Origin: an uncultured Pseudokineococcus sp.
Lineage (GTDB): Bacteria; Actinomycetota; Actinomycetes; Actinomycetales; Quadrisphaeraceae
Direction: 5' to 3'
DNA: 64,000 nt
Assembly (NCBI RefSeq): GCF_947495735.1
Contig: NZ_CANMAA010000005.1
Coordinates: forward strand, 1 to 64,000
Shown here: positions 36,962 through 44,976 of the stretch, piece after piece
How positions within the stretch are numbered: the stretch's first letter is position 1
How the letters are laid out: the number at the start of each line of letters is the position of its first letter
Translations under genes and position numbers: made by a program
The notes under the pieces: generated by a model
What the model saw: only the letters and a program-made list of their open reading frames with translations
The model's database searches: none
What the model was told of the DNA's origin: nothing

Positions 36962-37555
36962 TCAGGCCGTCGACCGGGCCAGGACGACGAACTCCAGGTC
37001 CTCGCGCCGGGGCCGGCCGAAGCGCTCGTCGCCGTAGGGGAAGGGGCGCCGCTCGCCGGTGCGGCTCCAGCCGCGCCGCTCGTACCAGGCCACCAGCTCG
37101 GCGCGCTGCGCGAGGACCGTCATCTCCAGGTCCGTGGCGCCCAGCGAGTCCCGCGCGTGCGCCTCCGCACCCGCCAGGACGGCGCGGCCGGTGCCCGCGC
37201 CCTGGTGCGCGGGGTCCACCGCCACCATGCCCACGTACGCCAGGCGCCCCTCGCCGGTGGTGCCGCCGGCGGCGGGGTCGGTGCCGGCGGGGTGGGCGCC
37301 CGTCGACGCCGCCGGGGAGCGGGCCTCCACGTGGCAGCAGGCGACGAGGCGCCCGTCCTCCTCGAGCAGGAGCACGGCCGAGCCGGGGGCGGCGACGAGG
37401 GCCCCCACGGCGGCCGCGTCGGTGCGCTGCCCGTCCAGGAGGTCGGCCTCCGTCGTCCACCCGGCGCGGCTCGCCTCCCCGCGGTAGGCGCGCTGCACCA
37501 GGGCGACGACCGCCGCGACGTCGTCGGGACCGGCCGTGCGCAGCACCGCGGTCAC
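36962..37555 (-). CDS. GNAT family N-acetyltransferase
   Basis: A 197-residue acetyltransferase using acetyl-CoA. The fold is clear: LRTAGPDDVAAVVALVQRAY at the start, strand VLLLEEDGRLVACCHVE, the acetyl-CoA loop VGMVAVDPAHQGAGTGRAVLAGAE (about 105-128) and YERRGWSRTGERRPFPYGD near the end. Substrate unknown. GTG 37555 overlaps the stop of the upstream oxidoreductase gene (GTGA), so the two are coupled. It converges on the TetR gene with a 13-nt gap. Confidence 0.88.
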   Translation of the reverse strand: MTAVLRTAGPDDVAAVVALVQRAYRGEASRAGWTTEADLLDGQRTDAAAVGALVAAPGSAVLLLEEDGRLVACCHVEARSPAASTGAHPAGTDPAAGGTTGEGRLAYVGMVAVDPAHQGAGTGRAVLAGAEAHARDSLGATDLEMTVLAQRAELVAWYERRGWSRTGERRPFPYGDERFGRPRREDLEFVVLARSTA

Positions 37556-38580
37556 CAGCCCTCGACGACGACCTTGCCGACCACGGCGCCGCTCTCGACG
37601 CGGGCGTGCGCCGCGCGCAGGGCGGCCGCGCTGATCGGGCCCGAGCGCTCGGCCAGCGTCGTGCGCAGGTGGCCCTCGTCGACCATGCGCGCCACCTCGT
37701 CGAGGACCTCGCCCTGGCGGGAGGGGTCGTCCCCGTGCAGCGAGCGCGTGAACATGAGCTCCCAGTGCCAGCTGATGCTCTTGCTCTTGAGCGGCAGCAG
37801 GTCCAGGCCCTCGGGGTCGTCGATCGCGACGACCTGGCCGAAGGGCCGCAGGACCTCCGCGAAGAGCTCGACGTTCCCCTCGGAGTAGGCGCTCACGACG
37901 ACGTCGACGCCCCGGGGCGCCACCTCGCGGACCGCCGCGGCGACGTCGCCGGAGCGGTCGACGACCACGTGGGCGCCGAGGTCGCGCAGCCACGTGCGGC
38001 TCTCCTCGCGCGAGGCCGTCGCGACGACCGTCATGCGCGTGAGCAGGCGGGCCATCTGCACCACCATCGAGGCGACGCCCCCGGCCCCGCCCACGACCAG
38101 CAGCACGCCCTCGCTCCCCGCGTGCAGCCGGGCGCGCTCCATGAGCACCTCCCAGGCGGTCAGCGAGGTGAGCGGCATCGCGGCGGCCTCGGCGTCGTCG
38201 AGGGTCCGCGGCGCGCGGCCGACGAGGCGCTCGTCGACGGCGTGCAGCTCCGCGTCGCTGCCCTGCCGGTCCAGCGCCCCCGCGTACCAGACGGCGTCGC
38301 CGACGGCGAAGCGCTCGACGTCCGCGCCGACGGCCTCGACCACGCCCGCGGCGTCGTAGCCCAGCACGCGCGGCTCCCCGCCGGGGTCCGCGCTGCGGCG
38401 CACCTTGGTGTCCACCGGGTTGACCGACACCGCGCGCACCCGGACCAGCACGTCGCGCGGGCCCGGCTCGGGGACGGGCAGCTCGACGTCCACGAGGCTG
38501 CGCTCGTCGCCCGCGGGCAGCGGCTGGGTGGTCGCGACCGCGCGCACGGTCGCCGTCGGGGACGCGGAGGGCTCGCTCAT
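37552..38580 (-). CDS. Zinc-binding alcohol dehydrogenase family protein (ZADH/quinone reductase-like)
   Basis: A 342-residue medium-chain reductase of the YhdH/ZADH type, without zinc ligands. Phrases: VSVNPVDTKVRRSADPGGEP (about 51-70), VLGYDAAGVVEAVG, PLTSLTAWEVLMERARL, the NADPH loop LLVVGGAGGVASMVVQMARLL and SISWHWELMFTRSLH. It should be a cytoplasmic NADPH-dependent quinone or enone reductase. ATG 38580. Coupled to the GNAT gene downstream. Confidence 0.9.
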   Translation of the reverse strand: MSEPSASPTATVRAVATTQPLPAGDERSLVDVELPVPEPGPRDVLVRVRAVSVNPVDTKVRRSADPGGEPRVLGYDAAGVVEAVGADVERFAVGDAVWYAGALDRQGSDAELHAVDERLVGRAPRTLDDAEAAAMPLTSLTAWEVLMERARLHAGSEGVLLVVGGAGGVASMVVQMARLLTRMTVVATASREESRTWLRDLGAHVVVDRSGDVAAAVREVAPRGVDVVVSAYSEGNVELFAEVLRPFGQVVAIDDPEGLDLLPLKSKSISWHWELMFTRSLHGDDPSRQGEVLDEVARMVDEGHLRTTLAERSGPISAAALRAAHARVESGAVVGKVVVEGW

Positions 38581-38633
38581 GGCGTCGACGCTACTGCGGG
38601 CCGGACCCGCCCCCCCGCCCGCGCGACCGCCCC

Positions 38634-38696
38634 GCGCGCCCGCGTCACCCGGCGCGCGGGCGCGCTCACCCGGGCGTGCTCCGCCGGACGGGTGAG
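38634..38696 (-). terminator. Tandem hairpins after the cysteine-desulfurase-like gene
   Basis: An 11-bp perfect stem (38634-38644 with 38655-38665) is followed by an 8-bp one (38665-38672 with 38689-38696). They lie between the minus-strand stop at 38728 and the next minus-strand start at 38580. The second hairpin coincides with the bipartite element shared with 24791-24821. Confidence 0.5.
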
Positions 38697-38727
38697 CGGG
38701 GCTGCCGCCGGGCCGGGGGACGCCAGC

Positions 38728-39963
38728 TCAGGCGCGGGCGCCGTCCGCGACCTCGGCGACCGCCGCGAGGAGGCGGTCGACGTCGGAGTCGTCCGTGTAC
38801 GGCGCCACGCCGGCGCGCACCATGCCGCCGGAGCCGCGCAGCCCCAGCACCTCGACGAGCTCGCGCGCGTAGTAGTCGCCGTCGGAGACCGCGACGCCGC
38901 GCGAGCCCAGCCAGCGCGCGACCTCCCGCGGGGTGGCGCCCGCCACCCGGAAGGAGACCGTCGGCGTGCGCCGCGCGGGGGCGCCGACGCGCGTCACGGC
39001 GCCCATCCCCTCCAGGCCCGCGAGCAGCCGCGCGAACACCCGGTCCTCGCCGGCCTCCAGCGCGGCCATCGAGGCGACCAGGCGGGTGCGCCGGTCCTCG
39101 CCCGGCGCACCCGGCACGAGGTCGGCCAGCAGGTCGACCGCCGCGGTGGCGCCCGGCATCAGCTCGAAGGGCGGGGTGCCGTGCTCGAAGCGCACCGGCA
39201 CGTCGTCGGAGGCGGGCAGGAGCTTGTCGGGCTGCAGGCCCTCCAGCAGCACCGGGTCGGCCACGACCGCGGCCATGTGCGGGCCCATGAGCTTGTAGAG
39301 CGACAGGGCGTACAGGTCGGCGCCGAGCTCGGCGACGTCGACGGGCGCGTGCGGGGTCAGGTGCACGCCGTCGACGTAGGAGGTGGCGCCGACGGCATCG
39401 GCGGCCGCGGTGATCGCGGCGACGTCGGGGCGCGTGCCGAGCGCGTTGCTGGCCCCGGCGACGGCCACGAGCCGGGTGCGCTCCGTGATCTCGGCGACGG
39501 GGTCGACGAGCTCGCCGGTCGCCGGGTCGACGTCGACCCACCGCACCGTCGCGCCCGCGCGGGCGGCGGCCTGGGCCCAGGGCCGGACGTTCGCGTCGTG
39601 GTCCAGGCGGGTGAGCACCACCTCGTCGCCCTCGCCCCACGTCTTCGCGAGCGCGCCGGCCATCACGTAGGTGAGGTGCGTCATCGACGGGCCGAGGACG
39701 ACGCCCTCGGGCACCCCGCCCACGAGGTCGGCGACGGCCCGCCGGGCGTCCTCGACCGCCTGCTCCGCCCGCCGGCTGGCCGCGTGCGGGCCCTTCCGGT
39801 TGGACACGGCCGACCCGAGCATCGCCGCGACGGCGCCGGCGACCGGCGCCGGCACCTGCGTGCCGCCGGGGCCGTCGAAGAAGGCCAGGCCCTCGGCCAG
39901 CGCCGGGACCTTCGCCCGCAGCGCCTCGACGTCGACGGGCGGGAGGGGGGTCTGCTCGCTCAC
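38728..39963 (-). CDS. Cysteine desulfurase-like PLP enzyme
   Basis: A 411-residue class V aminotransferase-fold protein. The PLP lysine is in ALSLYKLMGPHMA (about 223-235), preceded by the cofactor Asp-x-His in SYVDGVHLTPHAPVDV and the early FFDGPGGTQVP. It fits the cysteine-desulfurase-like subfamily (SufS/NifS relatives) that often lacks the mobile catalytic Cys loop; here I see no Cys at all in the expected loop, so true desulfurase activity is doubtful. ATG 39963. It has no Fe-S assembly neighbours. Confidence 0.88.
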   Translation of the reverse strand: MSEQTPLPPVDVEALRAKVPALAEGLAFFDGPGGTQVPAPVAGAVAAMLGSAVSNRKGPHAASRRAEQAVEDARRAVADLVGGVPEGVVLGPSMTHLTYVMAGALAKTWGEGDEVVLTRLDHDANVRPWAQAAARAGATVRWVDVDPATGELVDPVAEITERTRLVAVAGASNALGTRPDVAAITAAADAVGATSYVDGVHLTPHAPVDVAELGADLYALSLYKLMGPHMAAVVADPVLLEGLQPDKLLPASDDVPVRFEHGTPPFELMPGATAAVDLLADLVPGAPGEDRRTRLVASMAALEAGEDRVFARLLAGLEGMGAVTRVGAPARRTPTVSFRVAGATPREVARWLGSRGVAVSDGDYYARELVEVLGLRGSGGMVRAGVAPYTDDSDVDRLLAAVAEVADGARA

Positions 39964-40036
39964 GCGGACACCCTGGCAGCGGTGGGCCGCGGGAGCGCGG
40001 GGACGCGCGGGGCGAGCCGGCGCCCGGACGGGCGAG

Positions 40037-42490
40037 TCAGTCCGCCGGCTCCGGCGGGACCTCGGGCGGCACCACCTGCGGGCCGGCCTCGGGCGGGCGC
40101 GGCTGGTCCTGGGGGTGCAGGCGCACGGCGAGCAGGGCCACGTCGTCTTGGCCCTGCTCGGGCAGCAGCCGCTCGAGCAGCGCGTCCAGGACCTCCTCGA
40201 GGGGCCGGTCCACGACGTCCGCGAGCTCGCGGCGCAGTCGCGCCATCCCCGCCTGCAGCCCCAGGTCGCGGCGCTCGACCAGGCCGTCGGTGTAGAGCAG
40301 GAGCGTGCTGCCGCGGTCGACGACGACCTCGCCCTCGGTGCGGGGGCTGTCGGGCAGGATCCCGAGCAGCAGGTCCGTGCGGCGGGCGAGCAGCTGCTGC
40401 ACCTCGCCGTCGGGCGTGGCCAGCATCGGCGGCGGGTGGCCGGCGTTGGACCAGCGGATGCGCGTGAGGCCCTCGGCGCGCATCTGCGGCGTCTGCTCGA
40501 CGCGGGCGACGACGGCCGTGGCCGTGGTGTCCAGGAGCAGGCCCTCCATCGCGGCGTCGAGGCCGGCCAGGGTCTCCCTCGGGCCCTGCCCGCGGTGGAA
40601 GGCGATGCCCCGCAGCAGGCCCCGCAGCTGGCCCATCGCGGCCGCCGCCCGGGTGTCGTGGCCCACGACGTCGCCGATGACGACGACCGTGTCGCCGTCG
40701 GGCTGCAGGAAGGCGTCGTACCAGTCCCCGCCGACCCGCGCGGCCTCCGCGGCGGGCACGTACCGGACGGCGATCTGGGTGTGGTCGGGAGCGGGCGGCG
40801 CGGTGAGGAGGCTGCGCTGCAGCTCCTCGGCGAGGGACAGCTGCACCCGGTAGAGCCGGGCGTTGTCGAGGCCCACGCCGGCGCGCTCGGCCAGCTGCTG
40901 CACGGCCGCCAGGTCCGCCGGGCCGAACCCGGGGCCGGCGGCCCCGCGGAACGCGGTGAGCAGCCCGAGCGTCCGACCCCGGGCGACGAGGGGGAACACG
41001 GCGCCCCACTGCGGGGCGAGCTCGTCGAGGGCGTCGCGCGCCGCGCCCGGGCGCAGCACCCGGGCGACGGCCTCGTGCGCCGGCTCCGGCATCACGGCGG
41101 GGCGGCCCGAGGCGAGGGCCCGGTCGAGGTAGCTCGTGTCGTCGAGCGCCTCCAGGCGGTTCGCCGCGTACCGCGCGACCACCGGCCGCTCCGCCTCCTC
41201 GACGTGCCAGGTGCCCACGTCCTGCAGCGCCCCGTCGTCGCGCACCAGCGTGACGACGCACCAGTCGGCCAGCACCGGCACCACGAGCTGGGCGAGCCGG
41301 GCCACCGCCGCCTCGGGGTCCAGCGTGGCCGCGAGCTCGGTGCTGACCCGGGAGAGGACGTCGCGCCGGGCGACCTCGCGCGCCTGGCGCTCGTCGGCGG
41401 CGCGGCGCGCGGTGACGTCGGTGAAGTACACCGAGAGCCCGTCGACGACGGGGAAGACGCGGACCTCGTACCAGCGGTCGAGGGGGGCCGGGTAGTGCGC
41501 CTCGAAGGTGCTCGGCCGCCCCTCGTCCATCGCGCGGCGGTACTCGACGTCGAAGAGGCTGCCGGGCGCGGCTGGGAAGAGGTCCCACACGACCCCGCCG
41601 AGGAGCTCCTCGCGGCGGCGTCCGAGCAGCCGCTCGGCCTCCGCGTTGACGTAGGTGAAGCGCCACCGCCGGTCGAGGGAGAAGAAGGCCGCCGACATCG
41701 ACTCCAGGACGCGGCGGACGCCGGCCTCGGCGGACTGCACGTCCGTCGTGTCGTACGCGGCTCCCAGGAGCCGCAGCCCGCCGTCGCCCCCGCGGACGAC
41801 CTTGCCCCGCGCCGAGATCCACCGCACCACCCCGCCCGGCAGCACGATGCGGTACTCGGACGCGAAGTCCCCGACGGCGTCGATCGCCGCGGCGATGTCG
41901 GCCATGACGCGGTCGCGGTCCTCGGGGTGGAGGCGGACCTCGAAGTCCTCGAGCCGCCGGCCGAACCCCTCCGGGTCGTAGCCGAAGATGCGGATGAGCC
42001 GGTCGTCCCACTCGAGGCGGCCCGTGGCCACCTCGAGGTCGAACCCGCCGACGCCGGCGGCCTCGATGGCCAGGCCCCACCGCAGCCGGCTCCCCTCGAG
42101 CTCGTCCGCGAGGTCGGTGCGCTGGTTCTCGGTCACGACCGCGGCGGCGACCTCGACGAGGACAGCCACCTCGTCGTCGGTCCACGTCCGGGGCGTCGCG
42201 GTGGTGACCGCGAGCGCGCCCGTCGACTGCCCCGCCGCGACCAGCGGGACGGCGAGGACGGCGCCGACGGCGCCGGCGCGCACCTCGGGCGCGTCCGCCG
42301 TGCGGGGGTCCCGGGCGGCGTCGTGGACGACGAGGGGACCCGCGCCGGCTCCCGCCACCAGGGGGTCGGACCCCAGCGCGGCGGCGTCGGGGTGCAGCCG
42401 CACGCCGTCCGCGGCCAGGACCCGGCGCGCGAGCCCCGCGAGGCGCTGGCGGGCGGTCGGGGACGTCGAGGACGTCGAGCCGTCCGCCAC
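40037..42490 (-). CDS. GAF/PAS sensor with SpoIIE-type PP2C phosphatase domain
   Basis: An 817-residue cytoplasmic phosphatase. Domain order: GAF (about 10-140), PAS_3 (about 160-285; GRLEWDDRLIRIFGYDPEGF, HPEDRDRV), PAS (about 290-400; MSAAFFSLDRRWRFTYVN), GAF (about 425-575) and SpoIIE/PP2C (about 600-795). Metal-binding aspartates are in RVGGDWYDAF, VIGDVVGHDTRAAAAM, and near the end LLLYTDGLVERR and GQDDVALLAVR. It should dephosphorylate an anti-anti-sigma factor in a partner-switching stress pathway. The frame is open to 43063, but GTG 42490 follows GGGAGG at ideal spacing. Confidence 0.9.
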   Translation of the reverse strand: MADGSTSSTSPTARQRLAGLARRVLAADGVRLHPDAAALGSDPLVAGAGAGPLVVHDAARDPRTADAPEVRAGAVGAVLAVPLVAAGQSTGALAVTTATPRTWTDDEVAVLVEVAAAVVTENQRTDLADELEGSRLRWGLAIEAAGVGGFDLEVATGRLEWDDRLIRIFGYDPEGFGRRLEDFEVRLHPEDRDRVMADIAAAIDAVGDFASEYRIVLPGGVVRWISARGKVVRGGDGGLRLLGAAYDTTDVQSAEAGVRRVLESMSAAFFSLDRRWRFTYVNAEAERLLGRRREELLGGVVWDLFPAAPGSLFDVEYRRAMDEGRPSTFEAHYPAPLDRWYEVRVFPVVDGLSVYFTDVTARRAADERQAREVARRDVLSRVSTELAATLDPEAAVARLAQLVVPVLADWCVVTLVRDDGALQDVGTWHVEEAERPVVARYAANRLEALDDTSYLDRALASGRPAVMPEPAHEAVARVLRPGAARDALDELAPQWGAVFPLVARGRTLGLLTAFRGAAGPGFGPADLAAVQQLAERAGVGLDNARLYRVQLSLAEELQRSLLTAPPAPDHTQIAVRYVPAAEAARVGGDWYDAFLQPDGDTVVVIGDVVGHDTRAAAAMGQLRGLLRGIAFHRGQGPRETLAGLDAAMEGLLLDTTATAVVARVEQTPQMRAEGLTRIRWSNAGHPPPMLATPDGEVQQLLARRTDLLLGILPDSPRTEGEVVVDRGSTLLLYTDGLVERRDLGLQAGMARLRRELADVVDRPLEEVLDALLERLLPEQGQDDVALLAVRLHPQDQPRPPEAGPQVVPPEVPPEPAD

Positions 42491-42620
42491 CGCGACCTCC
42501 CCTGCACCGTCCGCCCCCGCGGGCTCATCGTGCCTCACGGCGCGCCCCCCGCACGGGAGCGCCTCCTGGGCCGCGGCGCGGCCTCCGCGCGGGACGCGGC
42601 CCCGGCGCTCGTGGCCCCGC

Positions 42621-43250
42621 TCAGCGCAGCGGCAGCGTGCCGCCCCGGACCTCGACGTGCCCGCGCAGGAACGTGGCGGCGCTGACGTCGTCGAGCTCCT
42701 CGACGCACCTCCACGGCCGCGCGTCGACGTGGACGCCGCCCGCCGCGCACGCGACGCGGGAGGCCAGGCGCCGCAGGAGGGCTCCGCGCGCCACGGTCGT
42801 GTCGACGACGGCGACGCGCGCGCCGGGCCGTGCCGCCTCGAGCGCGGTGCGCCACGCCCTCGGCCACGCGGGCATGAGCGAGAGGCAGTAGGGGAGCAGC
42901 ACGGCGTCCGCGGGGCCTCCGAGGGCGTCGCGCAGGCGCCGGGCGGGCACCTGCTCGGCGTCGGCGAGCACGAGGCGGACGCCGTCCCCGCCGAGCCGGT
43001 CCGCCCGTCGTCGCGCCGCCGCGAGCATGCTCGGGCTCGCGTCCAGGCCGACGACGCGGCCACCGGGGCCCGCAGCCGACAGCAGGGCGGGCAGGTCCGG
43101 TCCCGTCCCGATCCCCACGACGAGCACGCGGCTGCCCGGTTCCACGTGGATCATCTCGACGGCGGCCTCGCGCCCGGGGGCGTAGAGCCGTTCCCCGGAG
43201 ACGAGGTCGTAGAGCCGGCCGAGGTGGGCGTAGCGGGCGACGGCGGGCAC
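42621..43250 (-). CDS. SAM-dependent methyltransferase
   Basis: A 209-residue class I methyltransferase. After YAHLGRLYDLVSGERLY, motif I is VLVVGIGTGPDLPAL (about 42-56), then VVGLDASPSMLAAARRRA (acidic ribose contact) and LVLADAEQVPA. The C-terminal half contains a UbiE/COQ5-like ARPGARVAVVDTTVARG strand and the end FLRGHVEVRGGTLPLR. Substrate unknown. GTG 43250 follows GAGGAG. It lies divergent to the flavoprotein gene and 130 nt before the phosphatase gene. Confidence 0.88.
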   Translation of the reverse strand: MPAVARYAHLGRLYDLVSGERLYAPGREAAVEMIHVEPGSRVLVVGIGTGPDLPALLSAAGPGGRVVGLDASPSMLAAARRRADRLGGDGVRLVLADAEQVPARRLRDALGGPADAVLLPYCLSLMPAWPRAWRTALEAARPGARVAVVDTTVARGALLRRLASRVACAAGGVHVDARPWRCVEELDDVSAATFLRGHVEVRGGTLPLR

Positions 43251-43460
43251 GGCGGCTCCTCGGCTCGGTCGGCGGCGGACCGCGCGGCGGTCGCAGCAGC
43301 CTCTCGCGCCGCGGGTCCGCGGGTCCGCGGGCACGGGGCGAGAGCCGCGCCCAGACTGACGGGCACCGAGCGGCCGCCCCGACGGACTGCCGGGGCCGCG
43401 CGGCCGGAGCGGCAGGCGGGGCGGGCGGGCGCGACGACCGGGACGCCAGGAGGAGCAGCG

Positions 43461-44963
43461 ATGACGGTGCAGAGCACGGGGTCCGACCCGGCGGCGGACA
43501 CGTGGCCGGAGGGGTCGCGCCTGACCGAGCGGGACGCCGCGACGACGTGGGACCTGCTCGTCGTCGGCGGCGGGACGGCGGGACTCGTCGGCGCGCAGAC
43601 GGCCGCCCTGCTGGGGGCCCGCGTGCTGCTCGTCGAGCGCGACCGCACCGGCGGTGAGTGCCTCTGGTCGGGGTGCGTGCCGTCGAAGGCCCTGCTGGCG
43701 GCGGCCTCGGCGGCGGCGGACGCCCGCCGGGCCTCCCGCCTGGGCGTGCACGCCGAGGTGTCGGTGGACTTCCCGGCCGTGATGGCGCACGTCCGACGCG
43801 CGATCGCCGACATCGCGCCCGTCGACGCCCCGCAGGCCCTGGAGGCCGCCGGCGTGCGGGCCGTGCGCGGCACGGTCGTCCTCACCGGGGCGACGACCGC
43901 CGCGGTGGACGGGCGCGAGGTCCGCTTCGCGCGCGCGCTGCTGGCCACCGGCTCCCGACCGGCTCCCCTCCCGCTGCCGGGCGTCGACCGGGTCGCGCCG
44001 CTGACGGCCGACGACGTGTGGGACCTCGAGGAGCTGCCCTCCCGGCTGGTCGTCCTCGGCGGCGGCACGACGGGCACCGAGCTGGCACAGGCTCTCGCCC
44101 GCCTCGGGGCGCAGGTGACGGTCGTGGAGGCCGGCGAGCACCTGCTGCCGCGGGAGGACGCCGACGCGGCGGCGGTCGTCACCGCGGCGCTGCGGGCGGA
44201 CGGCGTCGACGTGCGGACGGGGGTGCGCGCCGCGTCGGTGCGCCCGGGCAGCTCTGGCGCCGGCGTCCTGGTGCTCGAGGACGGCGACGAGCTGGCCTTC
44301 GCGCGGCTGCTGCTCGCGGGGCCGCGCCGACCCGTCCTCGACGGGCTGGGGCTGGCCGCCGCCGGCGTCGAGGTCGACGCGGACGGCCGGCTGGTGCTCG
44401 AGCCGGGCCTGAGGACGACGAGCCCGAGCGTCTGGGCGGCCGGCGACGTCACGGGCGAGGACCTCTACACCCACACCGCCGGCGTGCGCGGCTCGGACGC
44501 CGCCGTCACCGCCGTCCTGGGTCTGCCGCGGCGCCCGAGCCCGGTCGTGCCGCGGGTCACCTTCACCGACACCGAGCTCGCCGCGGTCGGCGAGCCCACG
44601 ACCGGGGACGCACCCGGCCGCCGCGTGCTGCACCTGGCGCACGACCACGTGGACCGCGCCGTCGCCGACGGGCGCACCGAGGGCTTCACCCGCCTGGTCG
44701 TCGACCGCCGCGGTCGCGTGCGCGGGGCCACGGTGGTCGGTCCGCGCGCCGGGGAGGTGCTGGCCGAGCTGACCGCCGCCGTGCTCGACGGGACGACGAC
44801 GAGCGCGCTCGTGGCCCGGACGCACCCCTACCCCACGTACGGCGACGGGCCCTGGAACGCGGCCATCGCCGACTACCGCGCTCGGCTGGGGAGCCCCGTC
44901 GTGAGGGCCCTCACCCGCACCGTCGTGACCGCCCGGCGGTGGCGGCGCGCCCGGAGCGCCTGA
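43461..44963 (+). CDS. FAD-dependent disulfide oxidoreductase (mercuric reductase-like)
   Basis: A 500-residue flavoprotein of the class I pyridine nucleotide-disulfide family. FAD site LLVVGGGTAGLVGAQTAALL (about 32-51), redox-active CLWSGCVPSKALL (Cys pair about 67 and 72), NAD(P) site LVVLGGGTTGTELAQALARLG (split as LVVLGGGTTG and TELAQALARLG), second FAD motif VWAAGDVTGEDLYTHTA, and the dimerisation domain with ARTHPYPTYGD in place of the usual HAHPT, where the base His is kept. No N-terminal mercury domain. ATG 43461 follows AGGAGGAG. Mercuric, trypanothione-like or soluble dihydrolipoyl-type substrates are all possible. Confidence 0.9.
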   Translation: MTVQSTGSDPAADTWPEGSRLTERDAATTWDLLVVGGGTAGLVGAQTAALLGARVLLVERDRTGGECLWSGCVPSKALLAAASAAADARRASRLGVHAEVSVDFPAVMAHVRRAIADIAPVDAPQALEAAGVRAVRGTVVLTGATTAAVDGREVRFARALLATGSRPAPLPLPGVDRVAPLTADDVWDLEELPSRLVVLGGGTTGTELAQALARLGAQVTVVEAGEHLLPREDADAAAVVTAALRADGVDVRTGVRAASVRPGSSGAGVLVLEDGDELAFARLLLAGPRRPVLDGLGLAAAGVEVDADGRLVLEPGLRTTSPSVWAAGDVTGEDLYTHTAGVRGSDAAVTAVLGLPRRPSPVVPRVTFTDTELAAVGEPTTGDAPGRRVLHLAHDHVDRAVADGRTEGFTRLVVDRRGRVRGATVVGPRAGEVLAELTAAVLDGTTTSALVARTHPYPTYGDGPWNAAIADYRARLGSPVVRALTRTVVTARRWRRARSA

Positions 44964-44976
44964 CCGAGAGGCGGCG

